A DNA stretch of 64,000 nt from Clostridium peptidivorans. Its GTDB lineage: Bacteria; Bacillota; Clostridia; Clostridiales; Clostridiaceae. The notes under the pieces were generated by a model. The model was not told the DNA's origin. It was given only the letters and a program-made list of their open reading frames with translations, and searched no databases. Shown in pieces: positions 51,492 to 60,853 of this stretch; position 1 is the first letter of the stretch; every line of letters starts with the position of its first letter. Position numbers and translations under genes: made by a program. Location of the stretch: NCBI RefSeq assembly GCF_900205925.1, contig NZ_OAOD01000003.1, positions 186,001-250,000 on the forward strand, given 5' to 3'.

Positions 51492-53213
51492 ATGGCACAT
51501 ATGAATTTTTCTACAGCTAATTGTAAAAATTGCTATAAATGTTTAAGAACATGTCCTGTTAAAGCTATAAGGTTTAAAGATGAACAAGCGGAAATAGTAG
51601 AAAAAAGATGTATAGGATGTTCTCATTGTCTTGTTATATGTCCTCAAAATGCAAGATATATAGAAAGTGATTTAGATAAAGTTAAGGGTGCAATAATATC
51701 AAAAAAAAGAATTATAGCATCTATTGCTCCATCCTTTGCAGGATATGTTGAAGTGAATTATAAAAAATTCATAGGAGCATTAGGAAAGCTAGGAATTGAA
51801 GTGGTTACAGAAACTTCTATAGGTGCGGAAAGAGTCACACATGAATACAAAAAATATATAAAAGAGAATAAAAAAGAAATATATATATCTACCTGTTGTC
51901 CATCAGCAAATTATCTTATACAAAAATATTATCCAACATTAATACCTTATATAATACCTGTAGTAACCCCTATGACAGCCTCTGGGAAGATATTAAAGGA
52001 TATTTATGGACAGGATAGCTTTGTGGTGTTTATAGGACCTTGTACTGCAAAAAAGATAGAAGCAGATAAAGATAAAAATGAAAATATAGATGGAGTTTTA
52101 ACTTATGAAGAAGTTTTAAATTGGATAAATGAAGAGAAAATAAACTTAGAAGATATTGAAAGTCAGGAATTTTATAATATTTCTTCAAATGCTTCTAGAG
52201 CTTATCCTATTACAGGTGGTATTTTAAATGCTATTGGAGAAACAGATAATACCTGTGGTTTTCAGAAAATATCTGTTTCAGGTTTAGAGGAGTGTATGGA
52301 GGTTTTTAATGCTTTGTCTAAGGGAGAAATAACAAATGTGCTTTTAGAAGTTAGTGCTTGCTCAGGAAGTTGTATTGGAGGTCCAAGCAGTATAAAGGAG
52401 AATAATGGATATTTTAAAAGGCTTTCATGGGTTAAAAATTACATTAGAAGCAAAGGTGAGTCTACTAAAAGAGATGATTATGTACTTAAAGATGGCATTG
52501 ATTTTTACTGTGAATTTGAAGATGAATCCTTAGGAAAAGTTAACCCGCATGAAGAATATTTAAAGGCAATAATGAAAAGTATGGGTAAATTTAGCCAAGA
52601 TGATGAATTAAATTGTGGAGTATGTGGATATGATACTTGCAAAGATAAGGCAATTGCCATATATGAAAATATGTCAGAGCCTACTATGTGCCTTCATTAT
52701 ATGCGAAACAAGGCTGAAAAAATTACTAATATGATATTTAAAAACTCAAATGCAATAATGATATTGCTAGATGGTGAACTGAATATAAAGGAAATAAATC
52801 CGGCAGGAGAACAGCTCTTCCTTGTGAAAAATGAAAATATAAAGGATAAACCAATATCTATGCTTATGCAAGATGAAGATTTTGTGTATGTAAAAGAAAC
52901 TATGGACAGCATAAAAGCCAAGAGAGTTGTACTTTTTAAATATAATGCAGTGCTTATAGAGAGCATAGTGTATTTAGAAAAGGAAGATTTGATACTTGCA
53001 ATAATGGTAAATGTTATGGAAGAAGAAAAGAAAAGACAGGCTCTAATTAAAGTTAAGGAGAATACATTAAATGCAGCTCAAGAAGTTATAGAAAAACAAA
53101 TGAGGGTAGCGCAGGAAATAGCAAGTCTTTTAGGAGAAACAACTGCAGAAACAAAGCTTATACTTACAAAGCTTAAAAAAGTTGTGGAAGGGGAAGAAGG
53201 TGAAATTAGATGA
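51492..53213 (+). CDS. sensory-type (group C) [FeFe] hydrogenase with PAS domain
   Basis: The 573-residue protein has two [4Fe-4S] ferredoxin motifs (11-50) and an H-cluster domain with variant motifs STCCPS (133-138), GPCTAKK (182-188) and ACSGSCIGG (289-297). All four cluster cysteines are present. A further Fe-S motif (CGVCGYDTC, 375-383) and a PAS domain (412-520) follow. This domain order marks group C hydrogenases, proposed H2 sensors rather than bulk catalysts. It overlaps the SpoIIE phosphatase by four bases, giving a sensor-output pair. Confidence 0.88.
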   Translation: MAHMNFSTANCKNCYKCLRTCPVKAIRFKDEQAEIVEKRCIGCSHCLVICPQNARYIESDLDKVKGAIISKKRIIASIAPSFAGYVEVNYKKFIGALGKLGIEVVTETSIGAERVTHEYKKYIKENKKEIYISTCCPSANYLIQKYYPTLIPYIIPVVTPMTASGKILKDIYGQDSFVVFIGPCTAKKIEADKDKNENIDGVLTYEEVLNWINEEKINLEDIESQEFYNISSNASRAYPITGGILNAIGETDNTCGFQKISVSGLEECMEVFNALSKGEITNVLLEVSACSGSCIGGPSSIKENNGYFKRLSWVKNYIRSKGESTKRDDYVLKDGIDFYCEFEDESLGKVNPHEEYLKAIMKSMGKFSQDDELNCGVCGYDTCKDKAIAIYENMSEPTMCLHYMRNKAEKITNMIFKNSNAIMILLDGELNIKEINPAGEQLFLVKNENIKDKPISMLMQDEDFVYVKETMDSIKAKRVVLFKYNAVLIESIVYLEKEDLILAIMVNVMEEEKKRQALIKVKENTLNAAQEVIEKQMRVAQEIASLLGETTAETKLILTKLKKVVEGEEGEIR

Positions 53214-54382
53214 GTCTTTTCTTAGATGTTGCCTTTCAAAGCCTTGTTAAATATAATGAAGAACTTTGTGGAGATATAGTAGAGGTCATAAGACTTAAGA
53301 ACAGGTTAATAGTAGTTATGGCAGATGGTTTAGGGAGTGGGGTCAAAGCTAACATATTAGCAACACTCACGGCAAAAATAACATCTACTATGTTAAAAGG
53401 AGGAGCAGATATATACGAAACTATGGATACCATAGTAAATACACTGCCTATTTGTAAAGAAAGAAACATAGCATATGCTACATTTACTTTAGTACAGATA
53501 TACGAAGATGGAGAAACATATTTAGCTGAGTATGAAAATCCATCATTTCTACTCATAAGAGCAGGAAGTCGTATCGATATGCCTAAAAAAGAAATTGTTA
53601 TAAATGAAAAAAGAATTGTAGAAAGTAGATTTTATATTAAAGAAGGAGATGCCCTTGTTATATTAAGTGATGGAGTTGTAAATGCAGGACCAGGAAATAC
53701 AATGAATATGAATTGGAGCATAGATAATATAAGAGATTACTTAGAAAGAAGCATATCGAACCAAATTGATGCAAAAAGCATAACAGAGGATTTAATAAAT
53801 ATAACTTATAGTTTATATGGTGGGAAATCTTATGATGATGCAACGGTGGTTTCCATTAAAGCTATAATGCCTAAATACGTGGATTTGTTTACAGGTCCTC
53901 CGCTAAATAAAGAAGTAGATTCAAAGCTTATAAAAGAATTTATGAAATCTAGAGGTAAAAAAATAATATGTGGAGGAACTGCTGGGAATATTGCAGCAAG
54001 GGAGCTTAAAAGAAAAATTAAAACAAATACAGAAAAAATATATAATGGGGTACCACCAACAGGAAAAATGGAAGGAATAGATTTAATAACTGAAGGGGTA
54101 GTTACATTAAATAGAGCTATAGAAAACATTAAAAAATATAAAGATAATCTTGATAATGGAAATAAAGGAATAAAGATAATTGGAGAAGATGGGGCTTCAA
54201 AACTTACAAAAATACTCATAAATGAATGTACTCATTTAACTCTTTGGATAGGAAAAGCTACAAATCCTGCTCATAAAAAAGACGACTTTCCAAAGGAGCT
54301 AAGCATAAAGTTAAAACTGATAAAGGAACTTAGAGATATAATGGTGGAGCTTGGTAAAAAAGTAGAAGTGAAAGAGGTATAA
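53210..54382 (+). CDS. SpoIIE-family PP2C protein phosphatase
   Basis: The 390-residue protein has PP2C-type motifs VVMADGLGSGVKAN (metal-binding Asp), ALVILSDGVVNAG and YGGKSYDDATVVSI. A C-terminal domain with KKIICGGTAGNIAARELKR follows that is also seen in its hydrogenase-linked relatives. Coupling a PAS/H-cluster sensor to a serine phosphatase suggests signalling on H2 or redox state to an anti-sigma-type partner; the target is not visible here. Confidence 0.85.
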   Translation: MSLFLDVAFQSLVKYNEELCGDIVEVIRLKNRLIVVMADGLGSGVKANILATLTAKITSTMLKGGADIYETMDTIVNTLPICKERNIAYATFTLVQIYEDGETYLAEYENPSFLLIRAGSRIDMPKKEIVINEKRIVESRFYIKEGDALVILSDGVVNAGPGNTMNMNWSIDNIRDYLERSISNQIDAKSITEDLINITYSLYGGKSYDDATVVSIKAIMPKYVDLFTGPPLNKEVDSKLIKEFMKSRGKKIICGGTAGNIAARELKRKIKTNTEKIYNGVPPTGKMEGIDLITEGVVTLNRAIENIKKYKDNLDNGNKGIKIIGEDGASKLTKILINECTHLTLWIGKATNPAHKKDDFPKELSIKLKLIKELRDIMVELGKKVEVKEV

Positions 54383-54396
54383 TTATTAAATAAGTT

Positions 54397-54430
54397 AAGG
54401 AAGAAATTCATATGGCTGAATTTCTTCCTT
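54397..54430. terminator. convergent hairpin between the phosphatase and hydA
   Basis: AAGGAAGAAATTC (54397-54409) pairs with GAATTTCTTCCTT (54418-54430). The 13-bp stem lies between two converging operons and could stop both, although T-runs are short. Confidence 0.6.
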
Positions 54431-54452
54431 AATGATTTAGCTCAGAAATTTT

Positions 54453-56189
54453 TTATTTTCTTTTAACATAAGTTGTATGAAGAAGCTCGTGAGCTTTTTC
54501 TCCATAAGGTTTTCCTAAAAAGTCTTTATATAGTTCTTGAATAAATGGATTTTCGTGAGACTTTCTTAAAGTTTTGTTTCTATCTTCTGTATAAAGAGCA
54601 ACTCGTCTCTTTTTAATAATATCTGTATTACCTCTAATGTATGGCTGACCACCACCATCGATACATCCGCCAGGACAGGCCATTATTTCTATCATGTGAT
54701 ACTGTTCTTCTCCTGCTCTTATTTTTTCAAGAAGAGTACGAGCATTTCCAAGACCGCTTGCTATAGCAACCTTTACATCAGTATCTTTAATAGAGATAGT
54801 AGCTTCACGTACTCCTTCAGCACCACGTACGTTAGCAAATTCAACATCAGCTAAATCCTCTCCTGTAACCCATTCATAAGCAGTTCTAAGAGCTGCCTCC
54901 ATAACTCCACCTGTAGTTCCAAATATTACTCCGGCACCTGTGGATTCTCCTAATGGATTATCAAAATTTTCTTCATGTAAAGAGTTAAAGTCTATTCCGG
55001 CTTCTTTGATCATTTTAGCAAGTTCACGAGTACTTATAACTAAATCTACATCTGGAATTTCATTAGTACTCATTTCAGGTCTTGCAGCTTCATATTTTTT
55101 AGCAAGACAAGGCATAACTGAAACTACAATTAAATTTTTGGGATCAATTCCTATTTTTTCAGCAAAGTATGTTTTTGCTATAGCACCAAACATCTGCTGA
55201 GGTGACTTACAGCTGGATGGTATATCTAAAAGATCACTAAATTGATGTTCAAAGAAATTAATCCATCCAGGACAACAGCTAGTAAGCATAGGAAGAGTTC
55301 CGCCATGCTCAAGTCTATGAATTAACTCAGAAGCTTCTTCCATTATAGTTAAGTCAGCAGCAAAATCTGTATCAAATACTTTGTTAAATCCTAAAGATCT
55401 TAAAGCTGCAACCATCTTACCAGTAACTGCTGTACCAGGTTCTCGTCCAAATTCTTCACCAAGTGCAGCACGTACCGCTGGAGCTGTTTGAACTATAACT
55501 GTCTTCTCTTCATTATTTAATGCATCCCAAACCTTAGAAGTATTATTTACTTCTGTAAGAGCACCGGTCGGGCATACTGCTACACATTGACCACAAAATG
55601 TACAGTTGGTTTCTAACATAGGAGCTGAAAAAGCTGGAGCTATTATTGTTTCGAAACCTCTATCTACAGCGGATAAAACTCCAACAGTTTGAACCTTGTT
55701 ACACATGGTTACACATCTTCTGCAAAGTATACATTTGTCTAAATCACGAACTATTGAGTAGCTAGAATTATCTACAGGATATCTAGATTGTTCTCCCTTG
55801 TATTTAATTTCACGTATTCCCATTTCCGCCGCAAGCGTCTGAAGTTCACAGTCCGTATTTTTTTCGCAAAGCAGACAATCTTGTGGATGATCTGATAATA
55901 GAAGTTCTACCATAGTTCTTCTTGCTTTTATAGCTTTTATGGAGTTGGTTTTAACTACCATACCAGGAGTTATAGGAGTACAACAGGCAGGAGCCAGGTT
56001 TCTTCTTCCTTCTACTTCAACTACACATACACGGCAAGAACCAGGGTGATTTTCAGTCTTATTATCGTGAAGATGAAAATGACATAGAGTAGGTATATTT
56101 ATGTTAAGTTCCTTTGCAGCATTTAATATAGTAGTTCCTTCTTGAACCTGAAATTCCTTATTGTTTATAGTAATATTAACTAAACTCAA
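54453..56189 (-). CDS. hydA: [FeFe] hydrogenase catalytic subunit of the trimeric bifurcating enzyme
   Basis: The 578-residue protein produces H2 from NADH plus reduced ferredoxin with its partners. It has an N-terminal [2Fe-2S] domain (to 80) and a His/Cys [4Fe-4S] site (HPQDCLLC, 101-108). Two [4Fe-4S] ferredoxin motifs lie at 153-163 and 196-206. H-cluster motifs are TSCCPGW (303-309), MPCLAKKYE (359-367) and MACPGGCIDGGGQP. A C-terminal small-subunit domain follows (ENPFIQELYKDFLGKPYG). It starts at TTG with AGAGGTG. It is last in hydC-hydB-hydA. Confidence 0.95.
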   Translation of the reverse strand: MSLVNITINNKEFQVQEGTTILNAAKELNINIPTLCHFHLHDNKTENHPGSCRVCVVEVEGRRNLAPACCTPITPGMVVKTNSIKAIKARRTMVELLLSDHPQDCLLCEKNTDCELQTLAAEMGIREIKYKGEQSRYPVDNSSYSIVRDLDKCILCRRCVTMCNKVQTVGVLSAVDRGFETIIAPAFSAPMLETNCTFCGQCVAVCPTGALTEVNNTSKVWDALNNEEKTVIVQTAPAVRAALGEEFGREPGTAVTGKMVAALRSLGFNKVFDTDFAADLTIMEEASELIHRLEHGGTLPMLTSCCPGWINFFEHQFSDLLDIPSSCKSPQQMFGAIAKTYFAEKIGIDPKNLIVVSVMPCLAKKYEAARPEMSTNEIPDVDLVISTRELAKMIKEAGIDFNSLHEENFDNPLGESTGAGVIFGTTGGVMEAALRTAYEWVTGEDLADVEFANVRGAEGVREATISIKDTDVKVAIASGLGNARTLLEKIRAGEEQYHMIEIMACPGGCIDGGGQPYIRGNTDIIKKRRVALYTEDRNKTLRKSHENPFIQELYKDFLGKPYGEKAHELLHTTYVKRK

Positions 56190-56213
56190 ACTTCACACCT
56201 CTTTTCCTTAAGT

Positions 56214-58109
56214 CTACTTTCTTATTATTGCACCTACAGGGCAGGCGCTAAAGCAGCTTCCACATTTTATACATTTATCTTGCATAATTTTATGCTTGTC
56301 CTTTACTTTTCCTTCAATGCATGAAGTAGGACATACTCTTGCACATTTAGTACAACCTATACATTTATCTGTAATTTCATAGCGAAGTAAGTTTTTACAA
56401 ACTCCTGCAGGACATCTTTTTTCTTTTACATGAGCTTCATATTCATCATAAAAATATTTAATTGTACTAAGTATTGGATTAGGGGCAGTTTGTCCAAGAC
56501 CACAAAGAGAAGTATCTTTTATGGTTTGAGCAAGTTCTTTAAGGTCAACTAAGTCTTCTTCAGTACCTTTTCCTTCAGTAATCTTCGTAAGCATTTCTAA
56601 AAGTCTCTTATTTCCTATTCTGCAAGGAGTACATTTTCCACAGGATTCGTCCACTGTAAACTCAAGATAAAATTTAGCTATATCAACCATACAGTTATCT
56701 TCATCCATTACAATCATTCCACCAGAACCCATCATAGAACCTATATTTGATAAGGATTCATAATCGATTTTAGTATCTAAGTGCTCGGCAGGGATACATC
56801 CACCAGAAGGACCACCGGTTTGGACAGCTTTAAATTTACGACCATTTTTTATACCGCCACCAATATCGTATATGATTTCTCTTAAAGTAGTTCCCATAGG
56901 TACTTCCACAAGACCTACATTATTTATTTTTCCAGCTAGGGCAAAAACCTTTGTTCCTTTAGAGGTTTCTGTACCAATGGAACTAAACCAGCCAGGACCT
57001 TCATTGATAATTGCAGGAACTAAGGCTAAAGTTTCTACATTGTTTACACAAGTAGGTTTTTTCCACAATCCACTTTCAGCAGGGAATGGAGGCTTGTTTG
57101 TAGGTTCTCCTCTTTTTCCTTCTATGGAGTGAATTAAAGCTGTTTCTTCACCACATACAAATGCACCAGCACCATATTTAATATTTATGTTAAAGCTAAA
57201 ATCTGTACCTAAAATATTTTCGCCTAAAAGTCCGTATTCATGAGCTTTCTTTATAGCGATTTCTAATCTGTGAACTGCAAGAGGATACTCAGCTCTAATG
57301 TATATATTTCCTTCATCAGCGCCAATAGCATAACCTGCTATTGCCATTGCTTCTAATACGCTGTTAGGGTCTCCTTCAAGTATGGAACGATCCATAAATG
57401 CACCAGGATCTCCTTCATCTGCATTACAGATTATATATTTCTTAGAGCTTTCATATTTCTTTGCAAATCCCCATTTTGTTCCTGTAGGGAATCCACCGCC
57501 TCCACGTCCGCGAAGTCCAGAATCACTAATAACTTTTATAACATCATCAGGAGTCATCTCAGTAAGAACTTTTCCTAAAGCTAAATAAGCTTTTTCGCCT
57601 ATAGCTTCTTCAATATCTTCAGGATTTATAAGTCCACAATTTCTTAGTGCAATTCTCTTTTGCTTTTTATAAAAAGACATTTCGTCTTGTCTTTTAACTC
57701 TTTTTTGAAGAGTAGGTTCTATGAATAAAAGTCTTTCAATTATTTTTCCTTGCATTAGATGATTTTCTACGATTTCTTTTGCATCTTCAGGTCTCACATG
57801 TACATAAAAGGCATTATCAGGATTTATGTTAATGATAGGACCTTGCTCGCAAAATCCAAAGCAACCTGTCAAGCTTACCTGCACTTCATTTTCAAGTCCT
57901 GCATCTTTAATTTCTTTCTTTAGATTTTCAACTATTTCATAGCTATCTGCAGATTTACAGCCTGTACCTGCACAAACAGATATTGAACGTTTACATCTCT
58001 TGTTTTCTGCAGCTAATTCAGCTTCATGGGAAACTTGCTTTATTGCTACCAACTTTTTGCAATCTTCATGATAGTTTTTTAATTGTTCAAAAGATTTTAT
58101 TTTATTCAA
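56214..58109 (-). CDS. hydB: NADH/FMN-binding subunit of the bifurcating hydrogenase (NuoF-like)
   Basis: The 631-residue protein has an N-terminal thioredoxin-like [2Fe-2S] domain (CAGTGCKSA, then GCFGFCEQGP). The FMN/NADH core is GLRGRGGGGFPTGTKW and GAFVCGEETALI, and the [4Fe-4S] motif is SCGKCTPCRIG. Two C-terminal ferredoxin clusters end the protein (CIGCTKCARVCP, CIKCGSCFSACP). It is the likely bifurcation site. It starts at TTG with AGGAGG and lies 24 bp before hydA. Confidence 0.94.
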   Translation of the reverse strand: MNKIKSFEQLKNYHEDCKKLVAIKQVSHEAELAAENKRCKRSISVCAGTGCKSADSYEIVENLKKEIKDAGLENEVQVSLTGCFGFCEQGPIININPDNAFYVHVRPEDAKEIVENHLMQGKIIERLLFIEPTLQKRVKRQDEMSFYKKQKRIALRNCGLINPEDIEEAIGEKAYLALGKVLTEMTPDDVIKVISDSGLRGRGGGGFPTGTKWGFAKKYESSKKYIICNADEGDPGAFMDRSILEGDPNSVLEAMAIAGYAIGADEGNIYIRAEYPLAVHRLEIAIKKAHEYGLLGENILGTDFSFNINIKYGAGAFVCGEETALIHSIEGKRGEPTNKPPFPAESGLWKKPTCVNNVETLALVPAIINEGPGWFSSIGTETSKGTKVFALAGKINNVGLVEVPMGTTLREIIYDIGGGIKNGRKFKAVQTGGPSGGCIPAEHLDTKIDYESLSNIGSMMGSGGMIVMDEDNCMVDIAKFYLEFTVDESCGKCTPCRIGNKRLLEMLTKITEGKGTEEDLVDLKELAQTIKDTSLCGLGQTAPNPILSTIKYFYDEYEAHVKEKRCPAGVCKNLLRYEITDKCIGCTKCARVCPTSCIEGKVKDKHKIMQDKCIKCGSCFSACPVGAIIRK

Positions 58110-58121
58110 GGTTTATTCCTC

Positions 58122-58604
58122 CTATTCGCCATATTCTTCCATCAATTTAGGAACTCTATCTTTAGTAAAATGACCATATACTTTATCATTTACAGTAACA
58201 ACAGGTGCAAGGCCACAAGCACCAACGCAACGTAATACATCTAAAGTAAATTTGCCATCTTTTGTAGTTTCTCCAACCTTTATATTTAATCTTTGTTGTA
58301 ATTCACTTACTACATCTCCAGCACCTCTTACGAAACATGCAGTACCCATACATACACTTATAACATATTCGCCTTTAGGCTCTGTATTAAAGTAAGAATA
58401 AAAAGTCACTACACCATATACACTAGAAACAGGTATATTTAATTTATCAGCTACAAATTTTTGGACCTGTTCAGGCAAGTAACCAAATAACTGTTGAGCT
58501 TTATGAAGTACACTTATTAAGGCTCCTTCTTTGTCCTTTAAAGAATCTATGTACTCGCTTAATTCTTGAAATTTAGCTTCTGCTAGTTCGTTTTTACAAC
58601 TCAA
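58122..58604 (-). CDS. hydC: NuoE-like subunit of the bifurcating hydrogenase
   Basis: The 160-residue thioredoxin-like protein has the [2Fe-2S] ligands CMGTACFVRGA and LRCVGACGLAPV, and an N-terminal helical part with LPEQVQKFVADKLNIPVSSV. It is the first gene of the operon and starts at TTG with AAGGGGG, so all three operon genes use TTG. The 180 bp upstream hold the divergent promoters. Confidence 0.94.
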   Translation of the reverse strand: MSCKNELAEAKFQELSEYIDSLKDKEGALISVLHKAQQLFGYLPEQVQKFVADKLNIPVSSVYGVVTFYSYFNTEPKGEYVISVCMGTACFVRGAGDVVSELQQRLNIKVGETTKDGKFTLDVLRCVGACGLAPVVTVNDKVYGHFTKDRVPKLMEEYGE

Positions 58605-58792
58605 TTTTAAGTGCCCCCTTTGTAAATGATTTAATATTTTTATAATTTAATTATATCAGAATTTTGTTTAAATATTAACAATTTTTATTTTTGGATTTAT
58701 TTTAAATATACTAAAAAAAATTTGGAATTGCAATAATGATAAAGTTAATTATACAATGTAAATATTGGTAATGATTTGAGAGGATGGTTGAT

Positions 58793-59635
58793 ATGAAGCT
58801 GAATGCAAGTAAAATAGTAGTATTATCATTAATTGCTGTTGTATGTATTAGTTTTTTTTATTTTCAAAATAATCTAATAGAAACAAGTTATTATACTCTG
58901 AAATTCAAAAAAATGCCTGAAAAGTTTGACAATTTTAAGATAATCCATATTTCAGATTTACATAGTAAAGAGTTTGGAAAAAGGAACAGAGTATTATTGG
59001 ATAAGATAGCAAAAGAAAAGCCAAATTTCATACTTATCACAGGAGATATAATAGACAGAAGAAATTATAATGAAGAGCCAAGTCTTTATTTTGCAGAACA
59101 GTGTATGAAAATAGCACCTGTATACTTTTCTACAGGAAACCACGAAATGTGGAGTGGAAAACTTAATGGACTAGAAGAAAAAATGAAAAATATAGGGGTA
59201 AGTGTACTTAGGAATGAATCTAATCAAATAAAAATAGGTGATGAAAGTATTTATATACTAGGTATTGATGATCCAGTAGTATATAAAACAAAAGAAGAAG
59301 GAAAAGTACTTGTAAAAAATATAAAAAGTAGTTTGAAAAATGTTCCTAAAGATAGCTTTAAAATTTTATTATCCCATAGACCAGAAAGAATAGATATATA
59401 TGAAAATGCAAATGTGGATTTAATTCTGTCTGGACATGCTCATGGAGGACAAATAAGACTTCCTTATATAGGAGGAATTTTAGCACCAGGACAAGGTTTT
59501 TTTCCAAAGTATGAAGAAGGGGTCCATAACATAGGAAGTGCTAAAATTGAAATAAGCAGAGGCCTTGGAAATAGCTCATTTCCACTAAGAGTATTTAATA
59601 GACCAGAACTTGTAGTGATTAGCTTGAAGAAGTAA
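58793..59635 (+). CDS. membrane-anchored metallophosphoesterase (YkuE/YaeI-like)
   Basis: About 280 residues. An N-terminal anchor (IVVLSLIAVVCISFFYF) leads to a calcineurin-like domain with IHISDLHSKEFG, ITGDIIDRRN, STGNHEMW, LLSHRP and LSGHAHGGQIRLP, all metal ligands present. Relatives cleave lipid or nucleotide phosphoesters at the membrane. ATG 58793 is preferred because ATG 58784 abuts the AGAGGA site. Confidence 0.88.
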   Translation: MKLNASKIVVLSLIAVVCISFFYFQNNLIETSYYTLKFKKMPEKFDNFKIIHISDLHSKEFGKRNRVLLDKIAKEKPNFILITGDIIDRRNYNEEPSLYFAEQCMKIAPVYFSTGNHEMWSGKLNGLEEKMKNIGVSVLRNESNQIKIGDESIYILGIDDPVVYKTKEEGKVLVKNIKSSLKNVPKDSFKILLSHRPERIDIYENANVDLILSGHAHGGQIRLPYIGGILAPGQGFFPKYEEGVHNIGSAKIEISRGLGNSSFPLRVFNRPELVVISLKK

Positions 59636-59754
59636 TAGGTAATTGTTAACTATTAACTATTAACTAGTATTGTATCGGTACATTTGAAAAGAATATGGCT
59701 ATAACTTATAATAAAAACAATTAATGTATTAGATGTAAAGGAGATGGAAGGGGT

Positions 59755-60297
59755 ATGGAGATTAACGGAAGAATTAAAACCAAGACAATAGTAGAAATGG
59801 CACTTATGATTGCAATTATATGTTTAGTGACCATGACAATGAAAGTACCAACAGTTATAGGTTATACTCATTTAGGAGATGGATTTGTATTTGTGGCTGC
59901 TGTAGTATTTGGAAAAAGAAGAGGAGCGATTGCTGCAGCACTAGGAATGACTCTTGCAGATATTTTAGGGGGATATGCTATATGGGCACCATTTACATTT
60001 GTAATAAAAGCAGTTATGGCATATATAGCAGCAACTTTAGCATATAGAAATGATTATAATGGAGATAATGTAAAAAACAATATTTTTGCTTTTGCAGTAG
60101 CTGGAGCTTGGATGGTTTTAGCATATTATTTAGCCAATGCAGTAATAGTGCGTTATATATATGTTGAATCAGCAAGTTTTTATGAAAGTTTAGTTTTAGC
60201 CTTAGCGGATATTCCAGCAAATACAATGCAAATAGCTGTTGGAATTGTGGTAGCTATTCTTTTATTAAAAGCAATCAAGGGGAAGATAAGATTTTAA
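59755..60297 (+). CDS. ECF transporter S component
   Basis: The 180-residue protein has about five or six membrane helices. It opens TIVEMALMIAIICLVTMTMK and has the family-typical YTHLGDGFVFVAAVVFG and GMTLADILGGYAIWAPFTFVIKAVMAY. It binds a vitamin-type substrate for a shared energising module encoded elsewhere. The substrate cannot be read from the sequence, and no riboswitch lies upstream. Confidence 0.82.
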   Translation: MEINGRIKTKTIVEMALMIAIICLVTMTMKVPTVIGYTHLGDGFVFVAAVVFGKRRGAIAAALGMTLADILGGYAIWAPFTFVIKAVMAYIAATLAYRNDYNGDNVKNNIFAFAVAGAWMVLAYYLANAVIVRYIYVESASFYESLVLALADIPANTMQIAVGIVVAILLLKAIKGKIRF

Positions 60298-60334
60298 GTC
60301 TAATTAATATATGGTGTGTTAATAATCTACAGGA

Positions 60335-60368
60335 AAAGTTCGCCTAGAAATTTTAGGCGAACTTTTAA
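60335..60368 (+). terminator. terminator after the ECF S-component gene
   Basis: AAAGTTCGCCTA (60335-60346) pairs with TAGGCGAACTTT (60354-60365), a 12-bp perfect stem, followed by TAACTTTTT. Confidence 0.75.
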
Positions 60369-60565
60369 CTTTTTAAAAGGTTAATTTGATAAACTAACAA
60401 AGAGTGCAAGAAATTATTTCTATAAAAATATAATAATTTAATGAAATAAGGTAAAAATCAATGAAATAATTAATAAAATTTAATTTCAAATGTTTACATG
60501 GATTAAAGTTGCTATTGCAATATTACATCGAGTGTTTTATAATTAAGCGAAATTAATATTTGTCT

Positions 60566-60746
60566 CGGATGAAGGTAATAGGAGAGAGGCTTTTATAGCC
60601 CACCGAAGATGTTAATCTTTCAGGTACCATTATTTATGGGGAGGACTGTTACTGGACGAAACTCTGGAGAGACTCTATTTAGAGCACCGAAGGAGAAAGT
60701 TGGGATATTGTTATTCCAATGAAACTCTCAGGTAAAAGGACAGAGA
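60566..60746 (+). ncRNA. tandem glycine riboswitch
   Basis: Two glycine-type aptamers lie in series. The first has GGAGAG (from 60581), CCACCGAAG and TTTCAGG. The second has GGAGAG (from 60666), GCACCGAAGGAG, ACTCTCAGG and AAAAGGACAGAG. These are the conserved core strings of the gcvT element, joined by a short linker. It precedes a sodium:alanine/glycine symporter, so transporter expression follows glycine levels. The remaining gene-free bases 60369-60565 are AT-rich and show nothing else. Confidence 0.9.
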
Positions 60747-60750
60747 ATAG

Positions 60751-60778
60751 AACAGTATATCCAGAGGTCTGTTTTTTT
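60751..60778 (+). terminator. expression platform of the glycine riboswitch
   Basis: AACAG (60751-60755) and CTGTT (60769-60773) sit before a T-run of seven. An alternative pairing of AGGACAG (60738-60744) with CTGTCCT (60818-60824) or of GAGGT with ACCTC could compete with it. A terminator/antiterminator switch is likely, but the sequence alone does not tell me which state glycine favours. Confidence 0.5.
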
Positions 60779-60853
60779 GCAGTACCTCTATTTATTTGTC
60801 ACGAATCTATTCTTTTGCTGTCCTCAGAAATAATTTTATTAGGAGGATGGATC

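Noticed and set aside
60719-60853. N-terminal extension of the AGCS symporter from ATG 60719
   Set aside because: This start lies inside the second glycine aptamer, and a strong AGGAGG precedes ATG 60854.
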